Below are positions 1 to 8,629 of a DNA stretch of 64,000 nucleotides, piece after piece. Position numbers and translations under genes: made by a program. The number at the start of each line of letters is the position of its first letter. The first letter of the stretch is position 1. Origin of the DNA: JAMZMI01 sp049115715 (GTDB lineage: Bacteria > Bacteroidota > Bacteroidia > Cytophagales > Cyclobacteriaceae); NCBI GenBank assembly GCA_049115715.1, contig JAGDZQ010000004.1:1-64000 (forward strand). The letters are read 5' to 3'. The notes under the pieces are model-generated. The model made no database searches. It had not been told where the DNA came from and saw only the letters and a program-made list of their open reading frames with translations.

Positions 1-80
1 CTGATAATGATAAAGAACACATCCTCTACACGCTTGACGGGCTACTCCAAAATGTAAAGGCTAAAAAGGCTTTTGCATGA
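1..80 (+). CDS. C-terminal fragment of an unidentified protein
   Basis: An open frame enters the window and ends at TGA 78-80, leaving only the last 25 codons. The visible tail is charged and helical, with a Leu-Leu-Gln and Lys-Ala-Lys-Lys-Ala pattern. This resembles the C-terminal tails of small Bacteroidota helix-turn-helix (XRE-like) regulators, but the stretch is too short to assign a family. It is followed 24 bases later by the putative immunity gene on the same strand, so the two could be co-transcribed. Confidence 0.4.
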   Translation, partial: DNDKEHILYTLDGLLQNVKAKKAFA

Positions 81-103
81 AAGACTTTAATTAAAACAAG
101 ACG

Positions 104-802
104 ATGGAAGCATATTATACGATAAATGCATACGGAGATTATGTCGATGGAGAAGGAAGGCATGCCGCTAGATTTAATGGATATCCTGACGGCTATGATC
201 AGCAAGCACCAGACTCTTATAAAAAACTAATATTCGTTAAGGAATTTCCTGACACAATTAACCTTGATTATTTTCTTATTCATGATAAGGATGAGTTAAC
301 GGATGTTATCAATCCATTTAATCAAAGGTATTTCTTATTGAGTCCTAAATTTAAATCCATACTGGAAGGGTTCAATATTGCCAATCATAAATATTACCCC
401 GCAAGATTATTTCATAGAGGGAAGTTCCATGATTATTTTTTGATTTTTCTGATATTTGATTACACTGAGCATTTGAATTATCAAAAAAGCAAATTTGGAT
501 TATATTCAAAAAGAGTGAACTTAATAGAATCAGATAGACAACATGATATTTTTTTTTCTGATAAGACTGAATATGATGCTAAGTGGGCTGAACTTAGAAA
601 GGAAATTCCTTTTCCCATGACTGTTATAAAAGAAGAAAGATTGGTCTTCAATAAAAGATTTGATTTTGACTTCTTTAATGTTTTTTCAAAATTCTACATC
701 ACTCATGGTATCTATGCTAAAATAATAGATGAGAAAATCACAGGTCTGCGTATTGACTTAGGAGACCTGATTCAGGATAAAGATCAAGTTTTCGCAGATT
801 GA
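104..802 (+). CDS. Putative immunity protein, Imm11/Imm43 (DUF1629)-like
   Basis: A 232-residue soluble protein with no signal peptide or membrane segment, rich in Phe, Tyr, Asp and Lys. Around residues 75-120 it has a Leu-Ser-Pro-x-Phe-Lys pattern, followed by an Ile-Leu-Glu helix and a His-Lys-Tyr-Tyr-Pro-Ala strand. This is the signature I associate with the DUF1629/Imm11 (Imm43) immunity family of polymorphic toxin systems. The gene is clearly more AT-rich than the toxin gene beside it, as is common for immunity genes. It converges on the nuclease-encoding 3' end of the giant BC toxin gene, with only a shared terminator between them. The proposed role is to bind and neutralise the AHH nuclease inside the producer. 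Family membership is inferred from pattern only; it could be another small cytoplasmic protein. Confidence 0.5.
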   Translation: MEAYYTINAYGDYVDGEGRHAARFNGYPDGYDQQAPDSYKKLIFVKEFPDTINLDYFLIHDKDELTDVINPFNQRYFLLSPKFKSILEGFNIANHKYYPARLFHRGKFHDYFLIFLIFDYTEHLNYQKSKFGLYSKRVNLIESDRQHDIFFSDKTEYDAKWAELRKEIPFPMTVIKEERLVFNKRFDFDFFNVFSKFYITHGIYAKIIDEKITGLRIDLGDLIQDKDQVFAD

Positions 803-840
803 AATGAATAGCCCCAAATGAAAATTGGGGCTATTCATTT
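802..840. terminator. Bidirectional terminator between immunity and toxin genes
   Basis: A perfect 16-base inverted repeat (802-817 with 825-840) encloses a 7-base loop. It contains a GC-rich core of four G-C pairs flanked by A/T runs on both sides, so it can end transcription from the plus-strand gene and from the minus-strand BC gene. Confidence 0.85.
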
Positions 841-846
841 AAGCAA

Positions 847-3800
847 CTAATACTTTAAAGGCTTTCCAAGTTTATGTATGCCGTAGTAGATATTAAGATT
901 TAATCCAATCGTTACATCTATAAAATCTCTAGTCGCTTCTATTTCAGGTCTAGTTATACTTTGGATACCTGTTGCTATTCCCGCTGCACTTTCTGGGGTC
1001 AAGTTTTCAAAACCTCCTAACTCGGTTACCACAGAGTTTATCAAATTGAAAATATGTTCATTATAGTTGGGGTGATTAGTGTGGACTCCAAGTCCCGTTT
1101 TAATACTAAATTGAGGTAGTGCGATAAGGTTGGTTTCATTATCAAAATCAAACCCGCCCTCCTGAGCTAATGCTCCGAAAAGGAGTATATTTTCAGGCGT
1201 TTTTTTTCCACTTCTGACAGCATTTGGGATAACATGATGAATATTGTATTTCCTTTCTTTTTCTTCTTCATGGTCGGATTCTGCCCGAGCTTCTGCTAAT
1301 TGATCAAATCCCTGCTGAAGCATTAAATCAATTTCTTCAATTTCCTCATCAGATAAGGATCGTGGTTTTGTTTGAGGTTGAGGGCGTACAGAGCCAGGTC
1401 CGCCAGCAGGTAAAGGCATTAGAATCAATCCTATTGTTCCGATAACACGAGCTGTTATTCTAGCTGCTACCGACCAACCGCTTGATGCTGGAGGTACTGG
1501 GTTCGGGTTTCTGTAGACTTCCCATGGAATGGGAGGCCCCAACGGTTGAAGGACAGGAGCACCTGCTTGATGCTCTGTGGTTTGCCTCAGTTCTAAATTT
1601 ATTGATACAGAGGGTAATGTAGAAGAAGTAGATCCTCCTGATATTTTCAAATCGACTCCAATGGGTATTTTAGTATCATCATACCCATTTAATTCCCTTA
1701 GATTATCAACTGTTGTTCCGTATTGTTTAGCTAATCCAGAGTAAGTATCTCCCTTTTGAGTTGTATGGGTTTGCCCCCCTGACCTATCTTCTGTGGTCGT
1801 TCCTTCCAGCCCATCTATATCTACGTCACCAACAGGATCATTTCCTGCATATTGGTAAGAAGCTAATTGTGGATATTTATCTTTCAACGGATCGACACTC
1901 ACAAACCTCGCCAGCCAAGCAGCATAATACCTAGCCCCATAGTAGTAGAGTCCGGTCTCATCGTCTCGTTCTTTGCCTACATATCGGTATCGTTTGAGAG
2001 AAGTCTCTGCACTATTCCTTCCAGATCGATAAGCAGTAGTCCCAAAGGGATGATATTCTTCATAAGAGATCACAGCAGCTGTAGCATCCAGCTCCAGCGT
2101 AGCACTGCCCAGATGATTGCTCATTTGGTAGCGAATAAGAGGAGCAGGGGTGCTGACTGCACTACCTCCATCTACTGTTAAGGTATCTACAAGTGCAATA
2201 CGTCCAGTATCATCTGAGATATGTAGCGTTTCTCTTTCTGTATCCAATGTGCCGCTCACAGTTTTGCGATAGACTTCATAGTCTCCCAGATAGATTCTTT
2301 CTTCGGTGATGTTTCCATTTACGATCACTTTTCTCACTCTATCTCCTCCTGCATCATAGGTATAGTATACGTCACCACCTCCACCAAGGTCTGCACTTTG
2401 TAGTCTGTCCGCATAGTCCCATGTCATAGCAGCTAAGTGAGGCATGGCCGTCATGTTGCCGTGCGCATCATAGGTGTAGTGATTGGTAACTGCTGGCGAA
2501 GCACTGTTAGATGTGCCAAGCAAGAAGTTGTTGTTTGCATCGCCACCAGAGTTGAACCCATAGTGGTAGTGTCTTGTCCAGTTGCCGCTGTTTGCCTCAT
2601 GGATCATTCGCTCGATATTACCCAGCTCATCGTAAACATACTTTTGTGTGTAGTCTTCCAGAGCAGCTGTGTTTTCCGGTAGCACATTGATTCCGATATC
2701 TGAGTGGCCTGGGGTGGCCAGACCGATCAACTCACGTCCCTGTGCTTCGATCAGTCGGTAGAGCGCATCATATTCGTACTTGCCTATTGGATCTATTTCC
2801 GTGTTGTCAAAGAAGATGGTTTTCTGAGCATTGTCTATCTGTTCTACAATATTTCCTACAGGATCGTAAGTATAGTTGAGGTCTTGCAGGTTGTTTGTTC
2901 CGGTATTTCGTGTGGTTTTGAGTCTTGTAAGTCGGAAAGTCTTCGCATCGTATTCATACGTAGTATGCGCACCGTTCCCATAGGTGATGGATTGTCTTTG
3001 TCCCCTTTCATTGTATTTGATAGCTGTTACAAAGTCCGTCGCTGTACCCGCTCCTCTCAGGTTTGTTGACAGGGTTTCCAGCTGGCCACCATCATCATAT
3101 CCTGGAGTAACCACACTACTGTCCGGCTTGGTCATGGTAACAGGACGATTGAGTGCATCATAGGTGGTCGATTGACTGAATACTTCAGTCGATAGTAATG
3201 AGGCCGCATCTGATAATAAAGTGGCAACATCAGTGAAATCATCCAGTGCAGACCAATCGGGGCTGGTCTGGTAAGTGATTGCCATTTGTCTTTCGGTAGC
3301 AAGCGGGTTGCCTTTGAAATCAAAAGCAGTGTTTTTGACCATTCCAGCTGAGTCGAAGGTCAGGTGCACCTGTCCCCGAAGATTGCCTTCGACAAGCTCA
3401 GGCTGACCTATTAGAGATTCTCCGTATACGGTGAGGGAGATGAGTGATTCGTTATACCCTTCGGCAGGTTCAGGGTGACTCCAGTTATCAATGAGGTATG
3501 TTTTGGTAGGTCTGAGCAGTTGATCATAGACGAACCGGAACTGTTGACTTCTATCGTCCCATGCCCGGAGTGGGTTGCCTGCCACATCGCTGATTGCGTA
3601 TCGGGTACCATTATCCAGATGGGTGGTTTTGAGCGGCTGATTGAGCAAACCATAGGTATAAGTAAAAGAAGTTCGACCTTTTGCATCGGTAATGCTCAGC
3701 GGATTGCCCTGGATGTCCAACTCTGTGGTCATGGTGTAAAAATCCACACCATCTATCGTACCTGTATCTGTCAATCGATCAATGGTAACAAATGGCCTCC

Positions 3801-6800
3801 CGAGCACATCCAGGTGAATGACTTGAGGGGTGTTGTCATGCTTTGCAGCGAGCCATGCAGCCCTTTCATCCTTATTGGTCGGTGCATTCGTTTGTCCTTC
3901 GTTAGCAGCTCCATTTCTGTTTACGTACCAAAGGCTACTTTTTACCGTATCATTTTGATCGTAGTTCTTTTGCTCCCACGGACTGAATTCGACTCTCGTT
4001 AGAGAGTCATTGGGGAGTTCTGTTCGTATGGCCCGTCCTAAAGGATCGTATCGGATGATGGGTGTTACACCATATTCTACCAGCTCAGCTTCAGACTCGT
4101 ATTCGTGCGTGCTACTGAAGTAGGGTTCGTATTGTTTGACAGGATTGCCCTTGTTGTCAAGGATGGTTCTGCCCGATCCAATCCAGCGCTGGTTCGGAGA
4201 GATGATTTCAATAGGAGCTGACAAGCTTCCGTCTCCTTCGCGCAGCAGATCGCCATTGGCATCTCTTCCATAGGCAAAACCATTTGCAACTTTATTCTTG
4301 GTCATTATCACCTGACCGAGACCATTGGAGTAAGCATAGCTTTCAATGAAACTTGTAATGCCAGCTCCATGTGTTTCACGGGATTTGGAGTAAGCATAGT
4401 TAGGCTTTTGATTTGTAGACCACTCAAAAAGATCGTAAGTAAATTCGGATGTAGGCGCAGCAAGTGTGTCTCCATCACTGTCTCCGACTTTTCCCATTAC
4501 GGCCAGCTTCGTCACCATGCCCCGTACATCAAATTCAAACTCTTGTCGGTTTCCATTCGGATCTGTAACCAGCTTGGGCTGCAAGAGTCGATAGTCATAT
4601 TGAGCCTGTACCTCATTACCAAGTGCGTCGGTTGTTTTGATAAGAAGTAAATGGTAGCTGTCAAATTCAAACGAAGTTTGATTACCAAATGGGTCTGTTT
4701 GAGTCGTTGGCAGATAAAAGTTTGATGTGTCGAAAGCGGTTTTCCCTGATGGAATCCAGTAATCTCCATCGCTCAGATGATCTACATATTTACCTTCCGT
4801 GAGCAGCGCTGTGTCTACTCGTGTGACTCCATTGTCATTGAGTGTATTGGCAATCTGACCTGCGGTCAGTGCCAGTTGATACGTTTCAAATGGTAAAGCA
4901 TGAGAAGCGACCAATCCTTCGGCCAGTGGTGTTGCAGAAAGTACCTCATCATAGTAGCGAATTTGAGAGTGATCGAGCAGTCGTTTTTGAAGTCCGGTAG
5001 TTGGAGCAATTTCGAAGGAGATTTCAGAAAAAGCATTTGATTCATCTTTCAAAATAACCTTTAGGGAATCAAACCAGGCTGAGCGTGATGCCTCTCGAAC
5101 ATCCAAGTCAGCGTCGTAGAAATCAGAAGGAAGACTGATCCCCGTAATTTCATAACTCTTGCTTGCCTGAGGTACCCCTAAGCGGTAAAAAAGGACATTT
5201 TCAGGTTCGTTAATTAAAACATTTTCTTGAGAGGTGATTTTGATTTCATCCTGCTGCGCATGACCGATACTCGATCTTCTTGGGTAAACGATGGCAGCTG
5301 CTTTCAGCACCTGACCATATTCATCTGTATTCACTGTTAGCTGATGACTGATACGCGGATCAGCTGGGTTTCGTTCGTACTGATAGGATATGGAATCTGC
5401 CGGGATCGTTTGGAAAGACGCATAGTCACGATCTCTGCGCCTGTCACCCTGAGGCCCTCGAAGGGCGACTGGCTGCACCAACTTAACTTCATAAGTATTC
5501 TCCGTAACCACATACGGATTAGTTTCCACAGGAGAACCGTCCTGAGAATAGACTTCCTGTCTAAGAGGGCTTCCTTTCAGTGCTCTGGCAGCTTCTCTTA
5601 GCTCCGCCGCATTTAGGTCCACCACAGTGCCGTCATTCCCGCGTATGCGGGAATCTCCTTCGATGGTAAATGCATCAGCATCTCCGTCCCAATATTCCTT
5701 TCGGTACTGATCCAGTATTTTTTCTCCTTCCTGATAGAAGCCCAAATGAAACCACGATTTGGTGTAAATAGGAGGGACGTGCAGCGTCTCATCGGATGCA
5801 TTGTACCCCGGAGGAAAAAGACCTTCTCCTTCAAAATCGGTAAACGATTCGGTATCCCATTGCTCTACCATGCCGAACCCACGAAACTCACGCTCTACAC
5901 CATCGAAGTAGCCATGGTGATAAGCATATTTAGAAACAAAACGGTTGCGATTTACCTCATCCCAAAGCTCGACACGCTCTACCACCAACACAGGGAATGG
6001 TAGCTTAGTGATCCATGGAGTGCCATTGCGCTCATCGCGCAGATAAAATTTTGTCGATGGGACGTACTTCATCTTGCTCACACTACCCATATTGTTGTTG
6101 ACCTCAGTCAGTAAATAAGGCTTGATGCCTCCCATGAGGTCTATGTACTTCATCGCTGGTGGATGATCCGCTTCTACCGGAGACGACCAGACGAGGCACT
6201 GCGTACCATTTCCCAGAATATCGATCGTGGCAATATTGGCCAGATTGTGCGTAGGTAGTCGTTGGTTGATCAGGATTTCTTCACCAAAAGCATTTCCTGA
6301 TTGATTCGGGAAATACTTGACACAGTCATTGGCTATGTAAATAATGTCGGTAGTACCACTGCCGTCCACATCTGCAAGACGGATGCGCTGCTGGTTAAAG
6401 GTATCTTCATAGTCAAACCAGGGTGCATTGTCCAGACTCACTTTCGCTCCGAAAAGCCCATACCCCTTATTGGGCCAGTAACATACCGATCCATTTTTTA
6501 TCCGCACAATATCAGTGAGCCCGTCACCAGACATGTCTGCCAGATAGACAGACTGATCTGCATCGGAAAACACGATTTTAGGGCCATCTTCTTCTTCAAA
6601 GCTCTTCAGCGTTTCATAGGAAGGTCCAAAACCTTTCTCTGCTTGTGAAGGGTAGCACACAAAGCAATTGTCTTGGGTAATGAGCAAGTCGGCAAAGCCA
6701 TCTCCATTAATGTCTATCCTGCGCAGGTCAGGATCTCCCCAGTTGATGTTGGGGTTAGACTCGAAAGCGCGAAAGTTTTCCCAGCCTCCTTCTTTGTTCT

Positions 6801-8346
6801 TTTCATAATATCCGGAAATGGTGTCACTGTATACAACCAGATCCGGTGTACCATTCCCGTCAATGTCTGTCAGTTGCTGACCTCCGGCCAGTGACGGACG
6901 CTCTAGTACTTGTGTTACCGCACCTAGTCTTGCCTCCGGCGCAGGTGTCTGATTGGCAGGTAAATCTTTGTAGTAATTTTCATCACCCAGGTTTTTCTTA
7001 AAGTACCAGGCATTTTGATCTTCGATCAATACACCGGAGAGTCCTTCTCCGTGTAAATCTGTCCATCGGTATTGTGATCCATCTACTCCATTGGGCAGGT
7101 TTTCGAGATCTTCGATACCATGTTGATAAATATTGGTATCAATCGAGGCTTCTGTATAAGTGAAGTCAACAGCCGGATATTCATGCTCATTCCCCAGAGG
7201 AGTCTCATTCAGTTTATGACAAACATGTTTGATAGAGGTAATTCTTGAGGCTATCGCATTTTCATCGTGCGTGATTTCTGTAGACTTGACCAGATAAGGG
7301 TTTGCCCCCAGGTCACTACCATCAAAATGATGGAACATGAGTAACCTTCGGCAGAGACGGTACGTTCGAATCTCAAAGCCAGCCCTGTATGAGGAGAAAG
7401 GGTCTTGTCTAACTGACCAATCGTTGATTTCAGCAGTAGTTGGGGTCAATAAATCGTGCTCTCCATAATCTAAAATAAGTTGAAAATGCCATTTGACGGT
7501 GTTAAAATAATTTGAATCTAACGGATCAAATTTTGTGTGAGGAGTGTATTTTACAGCTTTTAAGTATAGCTTATTGAAAGCATCATTTTTCTTCAGTCTG
7601 TTTTTTTCACTCAGTAATCCTGTGTCAATTCCATCAGTATTTTCTCGCTTATATTCATATAAAATAATGTTGCCTTTTTCGTCATATGTGTGCTCTAGCA
7701 TCCACATATAGATTTTGGTATCATCCGCAGGGTCGTAAACTCTTGAGGTTGAAGAGCGACCGTAAACTGATCTGATATTGTCTTTGGTAGTTACTTCCCA
7801 GTGGACAATTCCTGTTGCTATCTCGGTGTGTTTCTCAATCTTTGCATGTAATCCTTCTATTCTAGGTCTGTATTGTTTGACGTTGAAACCTCCCTGAGAG
7901 GTAATAACTTCCTTCCATGTACCACCATTGTCTTCCAGTTTAGGAATTAGGTCCTCTGATCCTGCCAGCAGGAAAATATCGCTTTCTTCTGCATCCTGAT
8001 ATTTAGGTAGTCCTTTCTGTGTTTTCCGCGATATAGAGGGGATTCCAACATTCCATCCCATTCCAAATTCGGTATTTCCATTACCAGAATCATACGACAA
8101 TGCAAGTTGCGGTGTGAAGCCATTTCTACCTGGACTCAATGCTACAGGTACAGACATACTTCCTGTACCGGTTACTGGGTTGGCTTGAAATTTTTCACCT
8201 ATACTCGAGATGGCGCCTCCACCCTTCGGAGTATTGATGGCTGGAGTTTGAGATTCATTTCCATTGGAAACAGAGCTATTGGTTCTTCGATCAGCGGTTC
8301 CTTCATTTTGAGGGGCCTGGTCTTGAATCTCTTCTTGTGCGCGCAT
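847..8346 (-). CDS. Fused TcB-TcC (SpvB/Rhs) toxin with LysM and AHH nuclease C-terminus
   Basis: A 2499-residue cocoon protein of the Tc (ABC) toxin type. Residues about 45-330 form the SpvB domain. Four VCBS/FG-GAP-like Asp-x-(Asn/Ser)-Gly-x-(Gly) segments lie at about 490-690, followed by TcdB middle regions to about 1080. YD/Rhs repeats fill about 1200-2110, and the Rhs core, with its Gly-Lys-Glu-Arg-Asp and Tyr-Tyr-Gly-Ala-Arg-Tyr-Tyr motifs, lies at about 2119-2180. Fusion of B and C in one chain is known for some Tc loci. The variable tail after the core holds a LysM domain (about 2194-2230), a hydrophobic Gly/Leu/Ile stretch, and an AHH/HNH-type nuclease (about 2365-2499). Nuclease features are a His-His-Val-Ile-Pro motif, an Asn-Leu-Ile-Ala-Leu-Pro strand and a Gly-x-His-Thr-x-His-Pro segment. 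No signal peptide is seen. Four palindromic repeats are inserted in frame. Release into a target through the TcA pore is inferred from the family. Confidence 0.9.
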   Translation of the reverse strand: MRAQEEIQDQAPQNEGTADRRTNSSVSNGNESQTPAINTPKGGGAISSIGEKFQANPVTGTGSMSVPVALSPGRNGFTPQLALSYDSGNGNTEFGMGWNVGIPSISRKTQKGLPKYQDAEESDIFLLAGSEDLIPKLEDNGGTWKEVITSQGGFNVKQYRPRIEGLHAKIEKHTEIATGIVHWEVTTKDNIRSVYGRSSTSRVYDPADDTKIYMWMLEHTYDEKGNIILYEYKRENTDGIDTGLLSEKNRLKKNDAFNKLYLKAVKYTPHTKFDPLDSNYFNTVKWHFQLILDYGEHDLLTPTTAEINDWSVRQDPFSSYRAGFEIRTYRLCRRLLMFHHFDGSDLGANPYLVKSTEITHDENAIASRITSIKHVCHKLNETPLGNEHEYPAVDFTYTEASIDTNIYQHGIEDLENLPNGVDGSQYRWTDLHGEGLSGVLIEDQNAWYFKKNLGDENYYKDLPANQTPAPEARLGAVTQVLERPSLAGGQQLTDIDGNGTPDLVVYSDTISGYYEKNKEGGWENFRAFESNPNINWGDPDLRRIDINGDGFADLLITQDNCFVCYPSQAEKGFGPSYETLKSFEEEDGPKIVFSDADQSVYLADMSGDGLTDIVRIKNGSVCYWPNKGYGLFGAKVSLDNAPWFDYEDTFNQQRIRLADVDGSGTTDIIYIANDCVKYFPNQSGNAFGEEILINQRLPTHNLANIATIDILGNGTQCLVWSSPVEADHPPAMKYIDLMGGIKPYLLTEVNNNMGSVSKMKYVPSTKFYLRDERNGTPWITKLPFPVLVVERVELWDEVNRNRFVSKYAYHHGYFDGVEREFRGFGMVEQWDTESFTDFEGEGLFPPGYNASDETLHVPPIYTKSWFHLGFYQEGEKILDQYRKEYWDGDADAFTIEGDSRIRGNDGTVVDLNAAELREAARALKGSPLRQEVYSQDGSPVETNPYVVTENTYEVKLVQPVALRGPQGDRRRDRDYASFQTIPADSISYQYERNPADPRISHQLTVNTDEYGQVLKAAAIVYPRRSSIGHAQQDEIKITSQENVLINEPENVLFYRLGVPQASKSYEITGISLPSDFYDADLDVREASRSAWFDSLKVILKDESNAFSEISFEIAPTTGLQKRLLDHSQIRYYDEVLSATPLAEGLVASHALPFETYQLALTAGQIANTLNDNGVTRVDTALLTEGKYVDHLSDGDYWIPSGKTAFDTSNFYLPTTQTDPFGNQTSFEFDSYHLLLIKTTDALGNEVQAQYDYRLLQPKLVTDPNGNRQEFEFDVRGMVTKLAVMGKVGDSDGDTLAAPTSEFTYDLFEWSTNQKPNYAYSKSRETHGAGITSFIESYAYSNGLGQVIMTKNKVANGFAYGRDANGDLLREGDGSLSAPIEIISPNQRWIGSGRTILDNKGNPVKQYEPYFSSTHEYESEAELVEYGVTPIIRYDPLGRAIRTELPNDSLTRVEFSPWEQKNYDQNDTVKSSLWYVNRNGAANEGQTNAPTNKDERAAWLAAKHDNTPQVIHLDVLGRPFVTIDRLTDTGTIDGVDFYTMTTELDIQGNPLSITDAKGRTSFTYTYGLLNQPLKTTHLDNGTRYAISDVAGNPLRAWDDRSQQFRFVYDQLLRPTKTYLIDNWSHPEPAEGYNESLISLTVYGESLIGQPELVEGNLRGQVHLTFDSAGMVKNTAFDFKGNPLATERQMAITYQTSPDWSALDDFTDVATLLSDAASLLSTEVFSQSTTYDALNRPVTMTKPDSSVVTPGYDDGGQLETLSTNLRGAGTATDFVTAIKYNERGQRQSITYGNGAHTTYEYDAKTFRLTRLKTTRNTGTNNLQDLNYTYDPVGNIVEQIDNAQKTIFFDNTEIDPIGKYEYDALYRLIEAQGRELIGLATPGHSDIGINVLPENTAALEDYTQKYVYDELGNIERMIHEANSGNWTRHYHYGFNSGGDANNNFLLGTSNSASPAVTNHYTYDAHGNMTAMPHLAAMTWDYADRLQSADLGGGGDVYYTYDAGGDRVRKVIVNGNITEERIYLGDYEVYRKTVSGTLDTERETLHISDDTGRIALVDTLTVDGGSAVSTPAPLIRYQMSNHLGSATLELDATAAVISYEEYHPFGTTAYRSGRNSAETSLKRYRYVGKERDDETGLYYYGARYYAAWLARFVSVDPLKDKYPQLASYQYAGNDPVGDVDIDGLEGTTTEDRSGGQTHTTQKGDTYSGLAKQYGTTVDNLRELNGYDDTKIPIGVDLKISGGSTSSTLPSVSINLELRQTTEHQAGAPVLQPLGPPIPWEVYRNPNPVPPASSGWSVAARITARVIGTIGLILMPLPAGGPGSVRPQPQTKPRSLSDEEIEEIDLMLQQGFDQLAEARAESDHEEEKERKYNIHHVIPNAVRSGKKTPENILLFGALAQEGGFDFDNETNLIALPQFSIKTGLGVHTNHPNYNEHIFNLINSVVTELGGFENLTPESAAGIATGIQSITRPEIEATRDFIDVTIGLNLNIYYGIHKLGKPLKY
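3386..3407. repeat. Dispersed palindromic repeat, in frame inside BC gene (copy 1)
   Basis: The sequence contains CTTCGACAAGCTCAGG, the core of a widely dispersed bacterial palindromic repeat. Read on the coding strand it gives Gly-Gln-Pro-Glu-Leu-Val-Glu-Gly, a peptide typical of such repeats caught inside genes. It interrupts an otherwise normal Rhs repeat region. Confidence 0.7.
3457..3480. repeat. Dispersed palindromic repeat, in frame inside BC gene (copy 2)
   Basis: A second, slightly diverged copy of the same element lies about 50 bases from copy 1. On the coding strand it gives Ser-His-Pro-Glu-Pro-Ala-Glu-Gly. The two copies bracket a short Tyr/Ser/Leu-rich segment that has no Rhs character, which suggests a single paired insertion. 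Confidence 0.65.
5442..5470. repeat. Dispersed palindromic repeat, in frame inside BC gene (copy 3)
   Basis: The stretch TGTCACCCTGAGG, followed by CCTCGAAGGGCGACT, matches the opposite orientation of the same repeat family. On the coding strand it yields an Arg/Gly/Asp-rich peptide (Leu-Arg-Gly-Pro-Gln-Gly-Asp-Arg-Arg) that is out of character with the surrounding TcB sequence. Confidence 0.6.
5632..5655. repeat. Second-family palindromic repeat, in frame inside BC gene
   Basis: GTCATTCCCGCGTATGCGGG followed by AATC is a near-perfect palindrome (TTCCCGC / GCGGGAA) of a well-known dispersed repeat type. On the coding strand it reads Asp-Ser-Arg-Ile-Arg-Gly-Asn-Asp-Gly, a peptide commonly seen where this repeat sits in a gene. 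Confidence 0.75.
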
Positions 8347-8629
8347 GAAACAGTTTTATTCGGTGAAAAATCGTATTGAACGTTAATAAATACCTCAATA
8401 CGTTATAATGATACGTTATTTAACGAGAAACAGAAAATAAATATTGCAAAAAAGGAAGAGATAATATGGAGATTTATGAGATAACAATTTTTTAACAGAA
8501 TAATGTGAATTTTTTCTTTGACTAATAAAATAATCTTCTGATATTCCGTTACTATTTTGATTCCCACCTCATCCGCCGATCGAGAACGGAATCCGTTTTA
8601 AAATTGCTGGTTTAACAAAACACCCTCAT
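8347..8629. promoter_or_regulatory. Divergent control region of the Tc BC and A operons
   Basis: A 283-base AT-rich gap lies between the start codons of the BC gene (minus) and the TcA operon (plus), so it must hold both promoters. Near the BC side ACGTTA occurs three times (8380-8385, 8400-8405, 8413-8418), and the reverse complement TAACG follows at 8421-8425. This looks like an operator cluster. A weak Bacteroidota -33 box (TTTG, 8517-8520) lies on the A side, but I could not find a convincing -7 partner. Confidence 0.5.

Noticed and set aside
3475..4002. Plus-strand open frame opposite the BC toxin gene
   Set aside because: It is a mirror of the highly biased Rhs-coding strand, with Cys/Ile/Arg-rich, domain-free translation. 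Other long frames opposite the toxin, fibre and enzyme genes were rejected for the same reason.
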